NCBI RefSeq assembly: GCF_000208925.1
Contig: NW_001914911.1
Span: 11,146-75,145, forward strand
DNA length: 64,000 nt
Reading direction: 5' to 3'
Source: Entamoeba histolytica HM-1:IMSS
Lineage: Eukaryota > Evosea > Mastigamoebida > Endamoebidae
Shown: positions 21,875-32,312 of the stretch, piece by piece
Numbering within the stretch: the stretch's first letter is position 1
How the letters are laid out: each line of letters opens with the position of its first letter
Notes under the pieces: generated by a model
The model's database searches: none
What the model saw: only the letters and a program-made list of their open reading frames with translations
What the model was told of the DNA's origin: nothing
Program-made: the position numbers and the translations under genes

Positions 21875-24800
21875 ATGGTTCTTTTGTTTGTCAGTTACTT
21901 CACTTATTTTAAAACATTTTAATCACTAATACAATAGACCTCTTCTTTTTTTGTTTACCTATGCTGTTGATGTTAATGAAACAGAATTCAACAGAGAAAT
22001 AATTTGTGGAGATGGTAGATGGGATTCTTACAATGAAGAATGTGATAGCACTGCTGGGTGTGGGAATGACTGTTTATGTAAAGAAGGATACAACGCTGAT
22101 GGAAAGGGACATTGTATTATTTCTTGTATGTATGGAGATGCATGTGTTACTGGTTGTCTTGCCCCAGATATATGTGAAGTATGTAATGAAAGTTTAGGAT
22201 ATACTGCTGATTGTCAAGGGTGTAATGATACATACATGTGGTATGGTGAAGGAAAATGCAAAGAAGTTCAAATTGACAAAGTAAAAGGATGTGGTGACGT
22301 GTTCACTAGTTCCAGTGATACCTCTGATTACGAAATTAAATTAAATTTTACAAGCACTATGAAACAAATTAACAAAGAGGTTACTCCAGCAGCTCCTGAA
22401 CAATTATATATCAATAGATGTACTCGTTATGTACATCCCACTAAACCATATACCTATGGACAATACTTAAAAGTAACGTTACCAGCTGGACAAGAAAATA
22501 CTTATATTTCTATTGCAATTGATAAACAGTATAATAGAGATGATTTAGTTCTTGCTCAACTTCAAGAACAAAAAGAAGGACATGAATTTGGAATTATAAT
22601 TCAAGAAGATTGTATTAGTGGTACAAATCTGAGAGACAAAGTTAATTGTTTATATAGAAATGGAGGATTAAGTGAATACATTTTATCTCCCAGGGTTGTT
22701 ACTTGGATGAATGCAGACTCAACTCAATATATCTTTATTCATAAAAAATATGCATCATCTCCAATGACTAAATTTCAAATTTTCTTTACTAAAGTTAAAC
22801 ACCCCTGTTCTAATAATTATTATGACATTGATTGGAATGACATTGCTGGTGATGGATATTCAAGGATAGTTAATTTAGAACATACCCTTAACTCTCGTTC
22901 TATTTGTTCTAAAGATCTTATTAAAGGATTTTGGTTTAGAATTAAAGGTGCTGAACAAACAATTGTTATTTCTACTTGTCAATCAGAAAATTATGACGTT
23001 TCTTTAGATCTTATAAAAACTAAGACTGATACTTCTAATGCTGAAGCAGGATCAATTAATTGTGAATCATCTGATTCTGTCGAATGTGTTAAGTCACGTT
23101 CCGATGGATGTGGAACTAATTCTAAATTAGCTAAAATGGTTGTTACTTTATCTGAAGACAATACTTATTACCTGTTTCTTGGAATAAATGAAGAATATTC
23201 TGCAGAAGTACTTTTAACAGTTGACACTACTTGTCCTTTAAGTTGTGGTGAAAATGGAATTTGTTCTGCTTATTCAGGTAGATGTGAATGTAAACCTGGA
23301 TTTGTTTTTAAAGATGAAGGATGTACAGAATGTGGTAATGGTGTTGTTGATGCTAATGAAGACTGTGACTTATCTTCAGGTGTTAATGATACACAATGTA
23401 CTGAGTCATGTAACTGTGCTTATGGTACTAAGCCAATGTCTCTCTCATACAATGGAAAAACTGAAATTAAATGTGCAGTTCCAACATGTGGAAATGGAAA
23501 AATTGATGAATTTGAAGAATGTGATGGAGGATATGGATGTGATCATTGTGTTTGTGTAGATGGAACAAAAAAATATGCAAAAGCTAGATTTGGATGTATC
23601 CCTGCTACATGTGGAAATAAAAAATGGGATGAAGGAGAAGAATGTGATGGAGGATATGGATGTATTGAATGTGAATGTCAAGAAGATTGGTTTGAAAATG
23701 AACAAGCAGATTGTACACGACTTTCTAAAGCAATGAAGAATTTCTTGTTCTGGGGAATAGGAGCATGTGTTTATCTTTTTATTTATATTGTTGGATTTAT
23801 AATTTGTTTACTATTATTCTTCAGATTAACTAAAAAGATAAAACAAGAAATAGAAGATGAAAAGATGACAATATTTGAAAATACGGTTATTCCATTTGAT
23901 AAAACAAATTCACAATTTATTGATATTAAAACTAAAAATGATTATTTCTCATTCTCTTCTAATGTTATTGAATTCCCTGATTTAAGACCTGAAATTAATG
24001 ATCCAGTTGAAACTAAAATTGTATTAACTAATAATTGGAAACAACCATTACATTTTACATTCCATTCTGGTGATTATACCAAATATGAAATTATGTGTAA
24101 ACCATTTACTGGTACTATTAGACCAGGTGATTATGTTGAATTAAATATTACTTTTATGGCTAAATGTACTACATTATTAAATGAAAAAGTACCAATTACT
24201 TTAAGATATGGTCAATTAGGAAATATTTTAAAAGATATTAAAAGAGAAAATCCAGATTTAATTGCTCAAAATTCCCAATCAAGTCAAAACAGTGAAAGTG
24301 AGGGTGGAAGTTCTCTTTCATCAAATAATAATGCTAATTCTTCTTCTAAACAATTATCTTCTAATGGACAAAAATCTCATCCTTCAAAGTCTCATGCTTC
24401 TGGAAGTGCAAAATCTAAATCAGACTCTGAAACTTCTACAAAAAAGAAGAAAAAAGGAAAATCTAAAATATCTAAATTCCATGTTTATTTAAGTCTTCAA
24501 GTTGAATCTGCTCTTTCTACTAAATTAGATTATGAAGAAATTCATTTACAACATCCACCTATTGGTGGTGGTACATTTGGTATTGTTTATCGTGCTGAAT
24601 GGAGAAGAGTTGATGTTGCAGTTAAAGTAATGAAAACTGATTTAGTTGGATTAGCTGAATTATTACCTAATTTCAGTCAAGAAGCAGAAATGATGGAACG
24701 TATTCGTTGTCCATATATTGTAAATTTCATTGGAAGCGTTACTACACCTGATACATTATGTCTTGTAACCGAATTTTGTCCATTAGGATCATTAAGAAAA

Positions 24801-25502
24801 TTCATGAAAACAAATCCACTAACAGACTTATTAAAAGTTAGATTCTGTCAAGATATAGCACGTGGTATGGAATATTTACATCAAAATGATATTCTTCATC
24901 GTGATTTAAAAACTGATAATGTTTTGGTTTATTCTAAAAATCCACATGATCCTATTACTGCTAAAGTTACTGATTTTGGTACTTCTCGTTCATTTATTGA
25001 ATCATCTGGAAAAATAGCTTTACAAAATATTGGTACACCTGTATATATGGCACCAGAAATTAGTAGAAAAGATCAAATGACATTAAAATCAGATGTATAT
25101 TCATTTGCTATTTGTATGTTAGAAATTTGGTTAGGAAGAGATCCATATGATCCAGCAAAATTCCCTGACTCTGATTCAATATTAAGATTTGTAGGAGCAG
25201 GAAAAAGACTTGATATTTCTGAAGATTGTTTATTAAAAGATGTTATTGAACAATCTTGGAGACACAGTCCATCAGAAAGACCTACATTCAAAGAAATTGG
25301 TGTTATGTTAGATTCTAAGTTTAAGATAGTTAATGATAAATCAAAATCAGATTCTCATAGAGATCAGTCTGCTTCAACAAAAACTGAAACAAGATCAAAA
25401 GAACCTTCTTCAGAAAGAGTCTCAACAACTAACACAACTGAAGAAAGTATTGAAGCATCAGTATCATCACAAGTTCCTGAAACTGGAGTAGAAAATGATT
25501 AA
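21875..25502 (+). CDS. Transmembrane receptor-like kinase, mixed-Cys ectodomain (TMK)
   Basis: Two exons: 21875-21885 (only 11 bases, M-V-L plus two bases of a codon) and 21938-25502; the 52-base intron runs GTTTGTC...ATAG. The join creates a signal peptide (MVLLPLLFLFTYAVDV), which neither exon has alone. The product is 1191 aa. The ectodomain has Cys clusters at both ends (including tandem CGNGKIDEFEECDGGYGC-type units near 510-580) and a Cys-poor middle, unlike the all-CxxC neighbour upstream. One membrane span lies at about 605-632, an MSP/Ig-like segment follows, then a Ser/Asn/Lys-rich linker (about 782-848) and a kinase domain from about 867: GGGTFG, VAVKVM, LHRDLKTDN, DFGTS, MAPEI. 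A Ser/Thr/Glu-rich tail ends the protein. Same family as its neighbour, different ectodomain class. Confidence 0.9.
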
Positions 25503-25658
25503 AAATTTTTAATTAAAAAGAAAATACAAGAAATTTAATTTTTTATTTTTTGAAAAAATAATAAAACAAACCAATTTTATCAAAGAAATGATGAATTTTT
25601 TCTTTTATTATTATTAAAAAAAATAAAAAATTTATTAAAAAAAAATAAAAAATGTAGA

Positions 25659-27233
25659 ATGAAAAATCAAACTAAAAGTCCTTCTAAACAAAGAATTCGT
25701 TATAAAGATTGGAAATGTAATTATCCTGGTTGTAATGAACCAGCAAAAACTAAATACAATTGTACTTCACATGTATGGGATGCACATCTTAAATTTATAT
25801 ATAATGAATTTGGTGGAGTTGCATTTAAAAATTTAGAAAATAAACAATTCCCAAAAGAAATGTGTGAAAAATATATTGAATTTGTACCAGATGAAGTAAA
25901 TATTCGTAAAAGAAAATACCCTCTTGTTACAAAACAAAGTAATAAAAAAAATGAATCTCCATTAATTACTTCGTTAGTTTCAACTAACAGTCCAAATAAT
26001 CTTATTCATTCTTCTGAAAATCAGGTTGATACTTTATCACCTCCTTCAGAATCATTGGCTGGTCATGAAATTTCAGATTTTAATGACCTCCCTCCTATTA
26101 TTCAAAGAACTTCATTTCCACAGTTATCTCAAACACCCCAACAATTATTTTGCTCAACAAATATTGATGATTTTATTAAAGTACTTCAAGTTTCTCCTTC
26201 ATTAAAACAACTTCATATCTTTGGTGCTGTATTTGCAGAAAATGGTTTCTTTCAACGAAGTGATTCAAGAACAAAAACAAAAATTGCACCAATTAGAAAT
26301 GCATTAGAAAGACTACTTAATGTTACTGGTAAAATGTACACATATGATGTTGCTAATGCAGAGACTTATGGTTTTATAGCTCAAGAATTAAAAGAACATT
26401 TTCCTGATTTAGTCCATGAAGATGAAAGTGGATATTTATCTATTGATCCTATTAGTCTTATTCCTTTTACTGTTGAAGCAGTTAAAGAATTAGATAAAGA
26501 AATTATACCTTTACAAAATTCATATAGTCTTGCTGTTAAGTTACTAGAAGAATCAAACAACTTATTACAAACAATTAACCAATTTACTGTAGATTTTTCA
26601 TTTTCTCTTGGACCTCGATACATTACTCTACCTAGTGCTATAATCATTACTATACTTAGTGTTATTTTATCTATATTATATCCTTCACTTCCTTTTATTT
26701 GGGGATATTTTGCATTACTTAGTGTTGGGTTATGGTATTCATCTCGTTCATCTAATGTCAGTGTAAAAAAAGAAACAACTAAATTTGGAGTTTCAGGGTG
26801 TATTGTAGTTGGAATTATCTGTGGTTCATTAAGTTTTCTTTTTGGTTGTTCAGTTCAATTCATAGGAATGTACAGTATTGTTGTTTTGATTGTATGGACT
26901 ATTGGTCAATTTTATGGTGATTGTTTAAAAATATTCAATATGTTTATTGTCATCTCTATTATATTTAGTGGGATAATGTTTATTCTATCAATAATTCAAC
27001 CAGGATATACATGTCATGCAGGTGTAGTTGATGATTTAATTTATGTTAATAGATCACCATGGAATTGCCTTGACCCAGAACTTGGATTTATATTTGAAAA
27101 TAATGAAATTGTATGGCTTGGGTCTAAAGGAGAAACGTTGTTGAATCCAATTAATCATCAAAATGCTTCTATAGGTGTTGTTCTAAAATGTTCTGATTTT
27201 GTAAATTTTAAATGTGGAAATATCTATTATTGA
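25659..27233 (+). CDS. C2H2 zinc finger + S74 autocleavage domain + multi-TM protein (MYRF-like layout)
   Basis: The 524-aa protein has three parts. First, a C2H2 finger at residues 20-43 (Cys20, Cys25, His38, His43) followed by a basic RKRK at 83-86, a possible nuclear signal. Second, after a Ser/Pro/Gln-rich linker, an intramolecular chaperone/peptidase S74 domain at about 183-280: LHIFGAVFAENGFF, then Ser201-Asp-Ser-Arg-Thr-Lys206, YGFIAQELKEHFPDLV, GYLSIDPISLIPFTVEAVKEL. Ser and Lys in SDxRxK form the self-cleaving dyad in MYRF and phage tail spikes. Third, four to five hydrophobic spans between 322 and 446 and a Cys-containing C-terminal domain. In MYRF the same order releases a trimeric transcription factor from the ER membrane, but there the DNA-binding part is Ndt80-type. 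Function here is inferred from architecture. Confidence 0.85.
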   Translation: MKNQTKSPSKQRIRYKDWKCNYPGCNEPAKTKYNCTSHVWDAHLKFIYNEFGGVAFKNLENKQFPKEMCEKYIEFVPDEVNIRKRKYPLVTKQSNKKNESPLITSLVSTNSPNNLIHSSENQVDTLSPPSESLAGHEISDFNDLPPIIQRTSFPQLSQTPQQLFCSTNIDDFIKVLQVSPSLKQLHIFGAVFAENGFFQRSDSRTKTKIAPIRNALERLLNVTGKMYTYDVANAETYGFIAQELKEHFPDLVHEDESGYLSIDPISLIPFTVEAVKELDKEIIPLQNSYSLAVKLLEESNNLLQTINQFTVDFSFSLGPRYITLPSAIIITILSVILSILYPSLPFIWGYFALLSVGLWYSSRSSNVSVKKETTKFGVSGCIVVGIICGSLSFLFGCSVQFIGMYSIVVLIVWTIGQFYGDCLKIFNMFIVISIIFSGIMFILSIIQPGYTCHAGVVDDLIYVNRSPWNCLDPELGFIFENNEIVWLGSKGETLLNPINHQNASIGVVLKCSDFVNFKCGNIYY

Positions 27234-27294
27234 ATAAGACTATTTGTTTTAAAGAACCAAAAATTAAATTACTTGTTTTATTTTAAAATAGTTT

Positions 27295-28109
27295 TTAGAT
27301 ATTTTTAAATAATGAAGATAATGTGTTAATTCCTTCAATTACACCATCATTTATTTTTGATATATGAGTTGACATATTGTAATAATGTGAAAAGTCTATC
27401 ATCCTACAATCACATTGATAAGATTCAATATCATAAACAAAGAGCAATGAACTTGAAAAAAAGTGATATTTCATTTTGTTAATACAATTTTTAATCTTTT
27501 CCATTTGTTGAAGATAATAATTAATAATTCTATCTTTTTCAAAGCCTAATTGATTAATGAATATTGATAATAATTTAATTGTTTCTTCTCTTGAATGAAT
27601 TTCAAGATGAATTTTTTTATTAATTGAAAATGAATAACCATCTTTTTGTGTTATTGTCATTCCACAAAATCTAAACCCAAGTGTATTTTGTGTTGTTAAA
27701 GCATCTAATTTTATTCGTTCTTTTTTTCTGTTTTCATCTGTTTCATCACACCATGTTTTATTTCCTATTTTAATATCTAACACACATGGTTTTAAGTATT
27801 TAGAAATAATATTTTCTATTGAAATAAACGTGTCATTATTAAATATAAAAGAATTAAAAAAGTATGGAATTAATCCTTTCCAGTCTATTAAATCTTTATT
27901 TTCTAAATAAAATTCTAATTCCTTTACAAAAAGGTTATTTTATGTAATTAATATTAAAAAAAATAATAAAAGAAAGAATCTAAACAAACTCTTTTATAAC
28001 TTATCTTTTTGATAAGATAATTTCCTTTTTGAATAATACATCCTTGATGACCACCTGCTTGGAATTGAGAGTTATGAATTAAGTATTTAGTTATATATGG
28101 TAAATCCAT
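27295..28109 (-). CDS. Inositol polyphosphate kinase (IPK family)
   Basis: Two exons on the minus strand, 28109-27990 and 27921-27295, with a 68-base intron starting GTTTGTT and ending AAG (not the usual TAG). The product is 248 aa. Exon 1 encodes the QAGGHQG start motif of IPKs, exon 2 begins with ELEFY, and the join KR-ELEFY reproduces the family's xExxFY box, which supports the acceptor choice. Next come PCVLDIKIG (the PxxxDxKxG catalytic signature), SSSLLFVYD, MIDFSHYY (metal-binding DFAH-type box) and DGVIEGINTLSSLF. The family includes IPMK, IP3K and IP6K; the short chain and lack of an IP3K calmodulin region leave IPMK or IP6K as candidates. It is convergent with the S74 protein gene. 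Confidence 0.88.
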
Positions 28110-28198
28110 TTAAAGAATTTTAGTTTAACTATTTTTCTATTTAAAATAAAATATATTCTTTTCATTCAATAAAAACTTATTAAAAAAAACACTACCAA

Positions 28199-29446
28199 TT
28201 ATTCAGAAACAAATTCTTTGTTTTGTAATAATGCAGTAGCAAAAGTTTTCCCCCACTCAAAACATTCTTTAAGATTCTCTTCAGTAGGTTTAAATCTAAA
28301 AGATAATGGTCGAACAGGTCTTCTTACCATTAATTGGTCAATCCTTACTGATAAATTTCTTACTCCTTCACAACTCCACCCATAAGTTCCAAAACATTGA
28401 ACATATCTACTACAATGAACAATTGGATTTAAATGAGCAAGAATAATGTACATTGGTGGAAGTGCTTCACCAACAAGTGTTGGAGTTCCTAATAATAATC
28501 CTTTAGAATTTTCAAAGTCATTTAAAATAGCATCAACAGATGATGTAACGATATTATGCATAATGACTTCGACTCCAACTGATTTAACTCCTTCTGCAAT
28601 TTTTTCTGCCATCATTTCAGTATATCCATAAGCTGATCCATAAGCAATAATAACACGATCTTTTAATACTTTTGGTTGTGACCATTTTTTATATCTTTCA
28701 ATATTTTCTTTAATATTTGTTCTTAATACTGGTCCATGACTACAACAAATAGCTTTAAGTTCATCTACTGGAAATCCAATATCATTTTCAAGTATGTTAA
28801 TTCCTTTAAGAACAAATGAAGTATATGGTCCAAAGATACAATCAAAATAATGTTTATATGCATCATCAAGATCTTTAATTCTATCTGTCATTTCATCATT
28901 AAATACTCTTGGATCTGCACAATGTGCACCAAAAACATCACAAGGAAGAAGAACTTTTAATTCAGGAATAACAGTCATCATAGTATCTGGCCAATGTAAA
29001 AATGGTTGAATAAAGAAATTAAGAGTATATTGTCCTAATTTGAATTGTTTATTTTTTGTACTATCGATAGTTTTAGTTTTCTTTGTAATATGTCCAATGT
29101 ATTTAATATTTGTTAATGCAGCAAATGTAGCAATAACAGTAGCTTGTGGAAATTTTTCTAATATATGAACTAATGAACCACTATGATCTGGTTCTGTATG
29201 ATTACAAACAATATAATCAATTTTACCAGATTCCCCAATTACATCAATAACACGACTAAGACATTCTTGTGCAAAATTCTCTTTAACAGTTTCAAATAAA
29301 ATATTCCCTTCACTTGTTGTTAATAAAAATGAATTATATGATGTTCCATATGGAGTTGACATAATAATATCAAAGACTCTTAAGTCATTATCAAGAGCTC
29401 CAACCCAATAAAGATTTTCACATACTTTCAATGCTTTTAATGTCAT
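28199..29446 (-). CDS. A-type flavoprotein (flavodiiron protein)
   Basis: The 415-aa protein joins a metallo-beta-lactamase-like diiron domain to a flavodoxin domain from about residue 265. Diiron ligands are all visible: NHTEPDH (His83, Glu85, Asp87, His88), FLHWPD (His151), PCDVFG (Asp170) and CSHGPV (His237). The flavodoxin part opens with IIAYGSAYGYTEMMAE, the FMN phosphate loop. Such enzymes reduce oxygen to water, and in some cases nitric oxide, and protect microaerophilic protists; Entamoeba has several, considered laterally acquired from prokaryotes. No targeting signal is present, so it is cytosolic. Electron donor is not encoded nearby. The ATG at 29446 is the first in frame. Confidence 0.93.
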   Translation of the reverse strand: MTLKALKVCENLYWVGALDNDLRVFDIIMSTPYGTSYNSFLLTTSEGNILFETVKENFAQECLSRVIDVIGESGKIDYIVCNHTEPDHSGSLVHILEKFPQATVIATFAALTNIKYIGHITKKTKTIDSTKNKQFKLGQYTLNFFIQPFLHWPDTMMTVIPELKVLLPCDVFGAHCADPRVFNDEMTDRIKDLDDAYKHYFDCIFGPYTSFVLKGINILENDIGFPVDELKAICCSHGPVLRTNIKENIERYKKWSQPKVLKDRVIIAYGSAYGYTEMMAEKIAEGVKSVGVEVIMHNIVTSSVDAILNDFENSKGLLLGTPTLVGEALPPMYIILAHLNPIVHCSRYVQCFGTYGWSCEGVRNLSVRIDQLMVRRPVRPLSFRFKPTEENLKECFEWGKTFATALLQNKEFVSE

Positions 29447-29820
29447 TGTTCTTTTAAAAATTAATTTTAAGTTATATATCCTTTTTATGTGAAAATATTT
29501 TTAATATTTTTTTTTTTTATTTTACAAAAATTTATTATTTATTCTTGTAGTTTATTAGAAGAAGAACCTTCTAATTCTCAAATGATGGAAATGAATATTA
29601 TGACACTAATAAAGAACATTTTGAAAAAAAAAAACTAAAATACTCATTTTTCTTTAATAATCATAAAATCCAATTGTAGATATAAATTATCTACTAATTT
29701 TTCTTTTTTTTTATATTTTTATTATATAAATTTATTATTTAAACTAATTGATATTAAAAACTTTATTATGATTAACTTAAATGAATGTAATTCTATTCAC
29801 TCTTATTTAATTGGTTTTTA
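29447..29820. other. Intergenic region upstream of flavodiiron gene
   Basis: About 374 bases of A+T-rich sequence containing the promoter of the leftward flavodiiron gene and the 3' end region of the lipase gene. No frame or RNA gene was recognised. Confidence 0.5.
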
Positions 29821-31011
29821 TCAACAAATTAATGATTTCACAACTGAAAAACATTCATCTTTTTTAAGAATATCATTATGACTTGATTTACCAATATAAG
29901 TTACATTAGAGGTAAACATTGAACATGCTTTTAAAGAATTAATATTTACCATTCCATCTCCATCTGTATAATTAATTGTATATAAACTATCAAGTGATTT
30001 TTTGAATGACATTGATGCAGCAGTTTCAATTCCACCTGAAATGATACAATTTAAAGGTACTTGATTTGGTACTTTATAATTATTTTTTTCATAATATGGT
30101 TTTAAAGTATTTTCATAAACATAAACACCAAATTCATTTGTTGTTGGAATAGCTTGAATAAATTGAGTAATATTACCAACAGTATAACGTTCTCCAGTAC
30201 TTTCAATTTCCATTAATAAATCATCTTTATTCCATAATGTATCAATAGGTAATAATCCTACAACTGATTCAATTGATCGAATTACTTTAAGTAATCTATC
30301 AATTGGTAAATTTAAATGAAGCAAATCTTCACCAACAGTAATCATTTTTACAGCAACACCTGATCCCATAACAGGCATACTAATTGCAATCCATTGATCA
30401 ACGTATTGATTACAAAAATCATTTCCAAGATAATCTAATAATCTATATGCCATATATCCTCCCATAGAAGATGAAATTAACACAGTTTTTTTTCCATTGA
30501 TTTTATAAGAGTCAAGAAGAAGTTGTTTTGTTTGTTCAAGCCATATATCAATTACTTTAGATTGAGAAAATCTCCAATCATATGGTGCTGCCATCATATC
30601 AATTCCATCTTGATATCCAAGTTCTTCTAAATGACTAATAAATTTTCTCCATATTCCAGTAATTTTCTTCCATGGAATTTCAGGCCACAATGTATCAACA
30701 GCATAAGTTTTTCCAAAATCAGGTGCTCTAATTTCTATTCCATCATAATTTTTCATTTGTTTTGTTTTATTATTCCATTGTAAATGCATATATTCTAAAT
30801 AACATTCAGATGCAAGTTTATATGATGCCCAAAATCGTTCCCAATCTTCAACTTTTTTACATTTTTTTTTAAAATGTTCATCAGTTTTACTGATATTTAA
30901 TTTAATATCAAGTATAGATGACATTATTCCTGGAATTAAAATAACTGGTTTACGAGAACAAGTTTCACCAATAGACAATGAACATAATAAAAATAAAATA
31001 ATAAAATTCAT
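29821..31011 (-). CDS. Secreted LCAT-like lipase/acyltransferase
   Basis: The 396-aa protein starts with a hydrophobic signal peptide (FIILFLLCSLSIG) followed by KPVILIPGIMSSILD, the oxyanion-loop region of the LCAT/phospholipid-acyltransferase family. Catalytic residues can be placed: Ser in SSSMGGYMAYRLL, Asp in NYTDGDGMVN and His in SSHNDIL. PYDWRFS is the conserved family block before the nucleophile. Such enzymes move or hydrolyse acyl groups of phospholipids in the lumen of the secretory pathway or lysosomes (compare lysosomal PLA2/LPLA2). Predicted N-glycosylation sites occur. Which reaction it performs is not deducible. Confidence 0.9.
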   Translation of the reverse strand: MNFIILFLLCSLSIGETCSRKPVILIPGIMSSILDIKLNISKTDEHFKKKCKKVEDWERFWASYKLASECYLEYMHLQWNNKTKQMKNYDGIEIRAPDFGKTYAVDTLWPEIPWKKITGIWRKFISHLEELGYQDGIDMMAAPYDWRFSQSKVIDIWLEQTKQLLLDSYKINGKKTVLISSSMGGYMAYRLLDYLGNDFCNQYVDQWIAISMPVMGSGVAVKMITVGEDLLHLNLPIDRLLKVIRSIESVVGLLPIDTLWNKDDLLMEIESTGERYTVGNITQFIQAIPTTNEFGVYVYENTLKPYYEKNNYKVPNQVPLNCIISGGIETAASMSFKKSLDSLYTINYTDGDGMVNINSLKACSMFTSNVTYIGKSSHNDILKKDECFSVVKSLIC

Positions 31012-31673
31012 TTGTTTTTATAAAATAACAAGAGAGTTTGATCTTAAAAGTATGCCTATTGTGATAGAAAGTTTGCCTATCATTTAAATTATTTTGTCTT
31101 TTCTTTGTTGTTATTAATTGAGTTTATCTTATTTTTTTATTTCATACAAAATATTTCATTCAAAATATTTCATTCAAAATATTATTATATCACTTTTACT
31201 CTCTTTAAAAATTCATTTAATAAATATGAATAATGTTAAATGTAATTATTATTTATAAATTATTGTTTTATTAATAATTGAAGATTTACTATGTTTAAGT
31301 TAAATATTATCTTTATTTTATAATACATTTATTCTTTATCTTATAATTAAAATATTTTTATTTTTTAATACAATTTATCACAAATATATTTTTTTAATGA
31401 TTTTAATATTTAATTTACTCAAATTATTTTATGAAGTTTCAAGTTATATTTTCTTTATATTTTTAACTATTCTAATAATCAATTGATTATATTTAATATA
31501 TTCTTTGAATTTAAGTATCTTTTGTTTTAATAAATGGTTGTAAAACTGATTTTAGAAGTATTTTCTTTCATTATAAATAAGTTTTGTTAAATAAAATTTT
31601 GAATTTCTTATTCTTTTTTAGAATAAGAAAAGAGAAAAACTAAAAAAATAAAATAAGAATATTCAGATCAATT
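31012..31673. other. Divergent intergenic region
   Basis: About 660 bases between the lipase (minus) and the Rap1-C-like gene (plus). Apart from a short tandem repeat at 31143-31183 only low-complexity A/T sequence is visible. Confidence 0.5.
31143..31183. repeat. 14-bp tandem repeat, three units
   Basis: Units read CATACAAAATATTT, CATTCAAAATATTT and a final CATTCAAAATATT. It lies in the upstream region of the lipase gene; a regulatory role is not shown. Confidence 0.85.
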
Positions 31674-32196
31674 ATGACAATGGGAGATGCTGATATTTAT
31701 GAGAATGGATTTATTACACCTACACCATCACCAACACCTGACATTTTAATGGACCCATATCTAAGAGGAGTGAGAGAAATTCCTGAATGTTGTTCACCAT
31801 ATGAACAACATGTTCTTCAAATGAATCGACCAGCTTCAGATAAAGATAGAAATGCATATGTTCAAAAGATTATAGCAGAAATAAAGAATCAATTTAGTGT
31901 AGATGAAAGAGTAGTAATTTATGCATTATATGCATGTAGTGGTGATGTTGAATTAACAAAGAAGTTTTTTAGTGAAGGAAAAGTTATTCCATGGACATGT
32001 GAAGAAGATGTTTGTAAATTTTAAAATGATTTAAAAGAAAGTAAATTAATCAAAATAATAGCAAATTCTTGTTTCAAATGACACAGATAAAATATTTCAA
32101 ATTATTATGAATAGAGGAAAAACTGAAACTGAAAAACGATGTCATTTTCTTTCATGTAGTGGAAGTTTTGGTGATTTAACAAAAATGAAATATTGA
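31674..32196 (+). CDS. Small Rap1 C-terminal-like (SGD...WTxEED) protein, two exons
   Basis: Exons 31674-32009 and 32062-32196 are joined across a 52-base intron (GTTTGTA...ATAG), giving 156 aa. Without splicing the frame would end just after the donor. The spliced C-terminal half reads YALYACSGDVELTKKFF, IPWTCEED|QIL, then RGKTETEKRCHFL. This order (SGD-helix, WTxEED, short acidic gap, RG..x..R..FL) is that of the TRF2-interacting/Rap1 C-terminal domain seen in fungi and in several protist proteins, a helical protein-interaction module. The N-terminal 45 residues are Pro/Thr-rich and unstructured. No DNA-binding domain is visible, so a telomere role should not be assumed. Convergent with the DENN gene. 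Confidence 0.72.
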
Positions 32197-32312
32197 TTGT
32201 TTGTTTAGAAATGAAGTAATCTTAATTTAAATTTTATTTAAAATTAAATTAATTCATTTAATACTTTTCAATTGAATTTACAACTTCTTTTTGAAATTTG
32301 GATTGAAGAAAA

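Noticed and set aside
28446..28631. Plus-strand 61-codon frame inside the flavodiiron gene
   Set aside because: Antisense to a fully supported enzyme with all metal ligands; no evidence for translation.
31143..31183. Short tandem repeat as a CRISPR-like array
   Set aside because: Three adjacent 14-bp units without spacers in a eukaryotic genome; simple tandem duplication.
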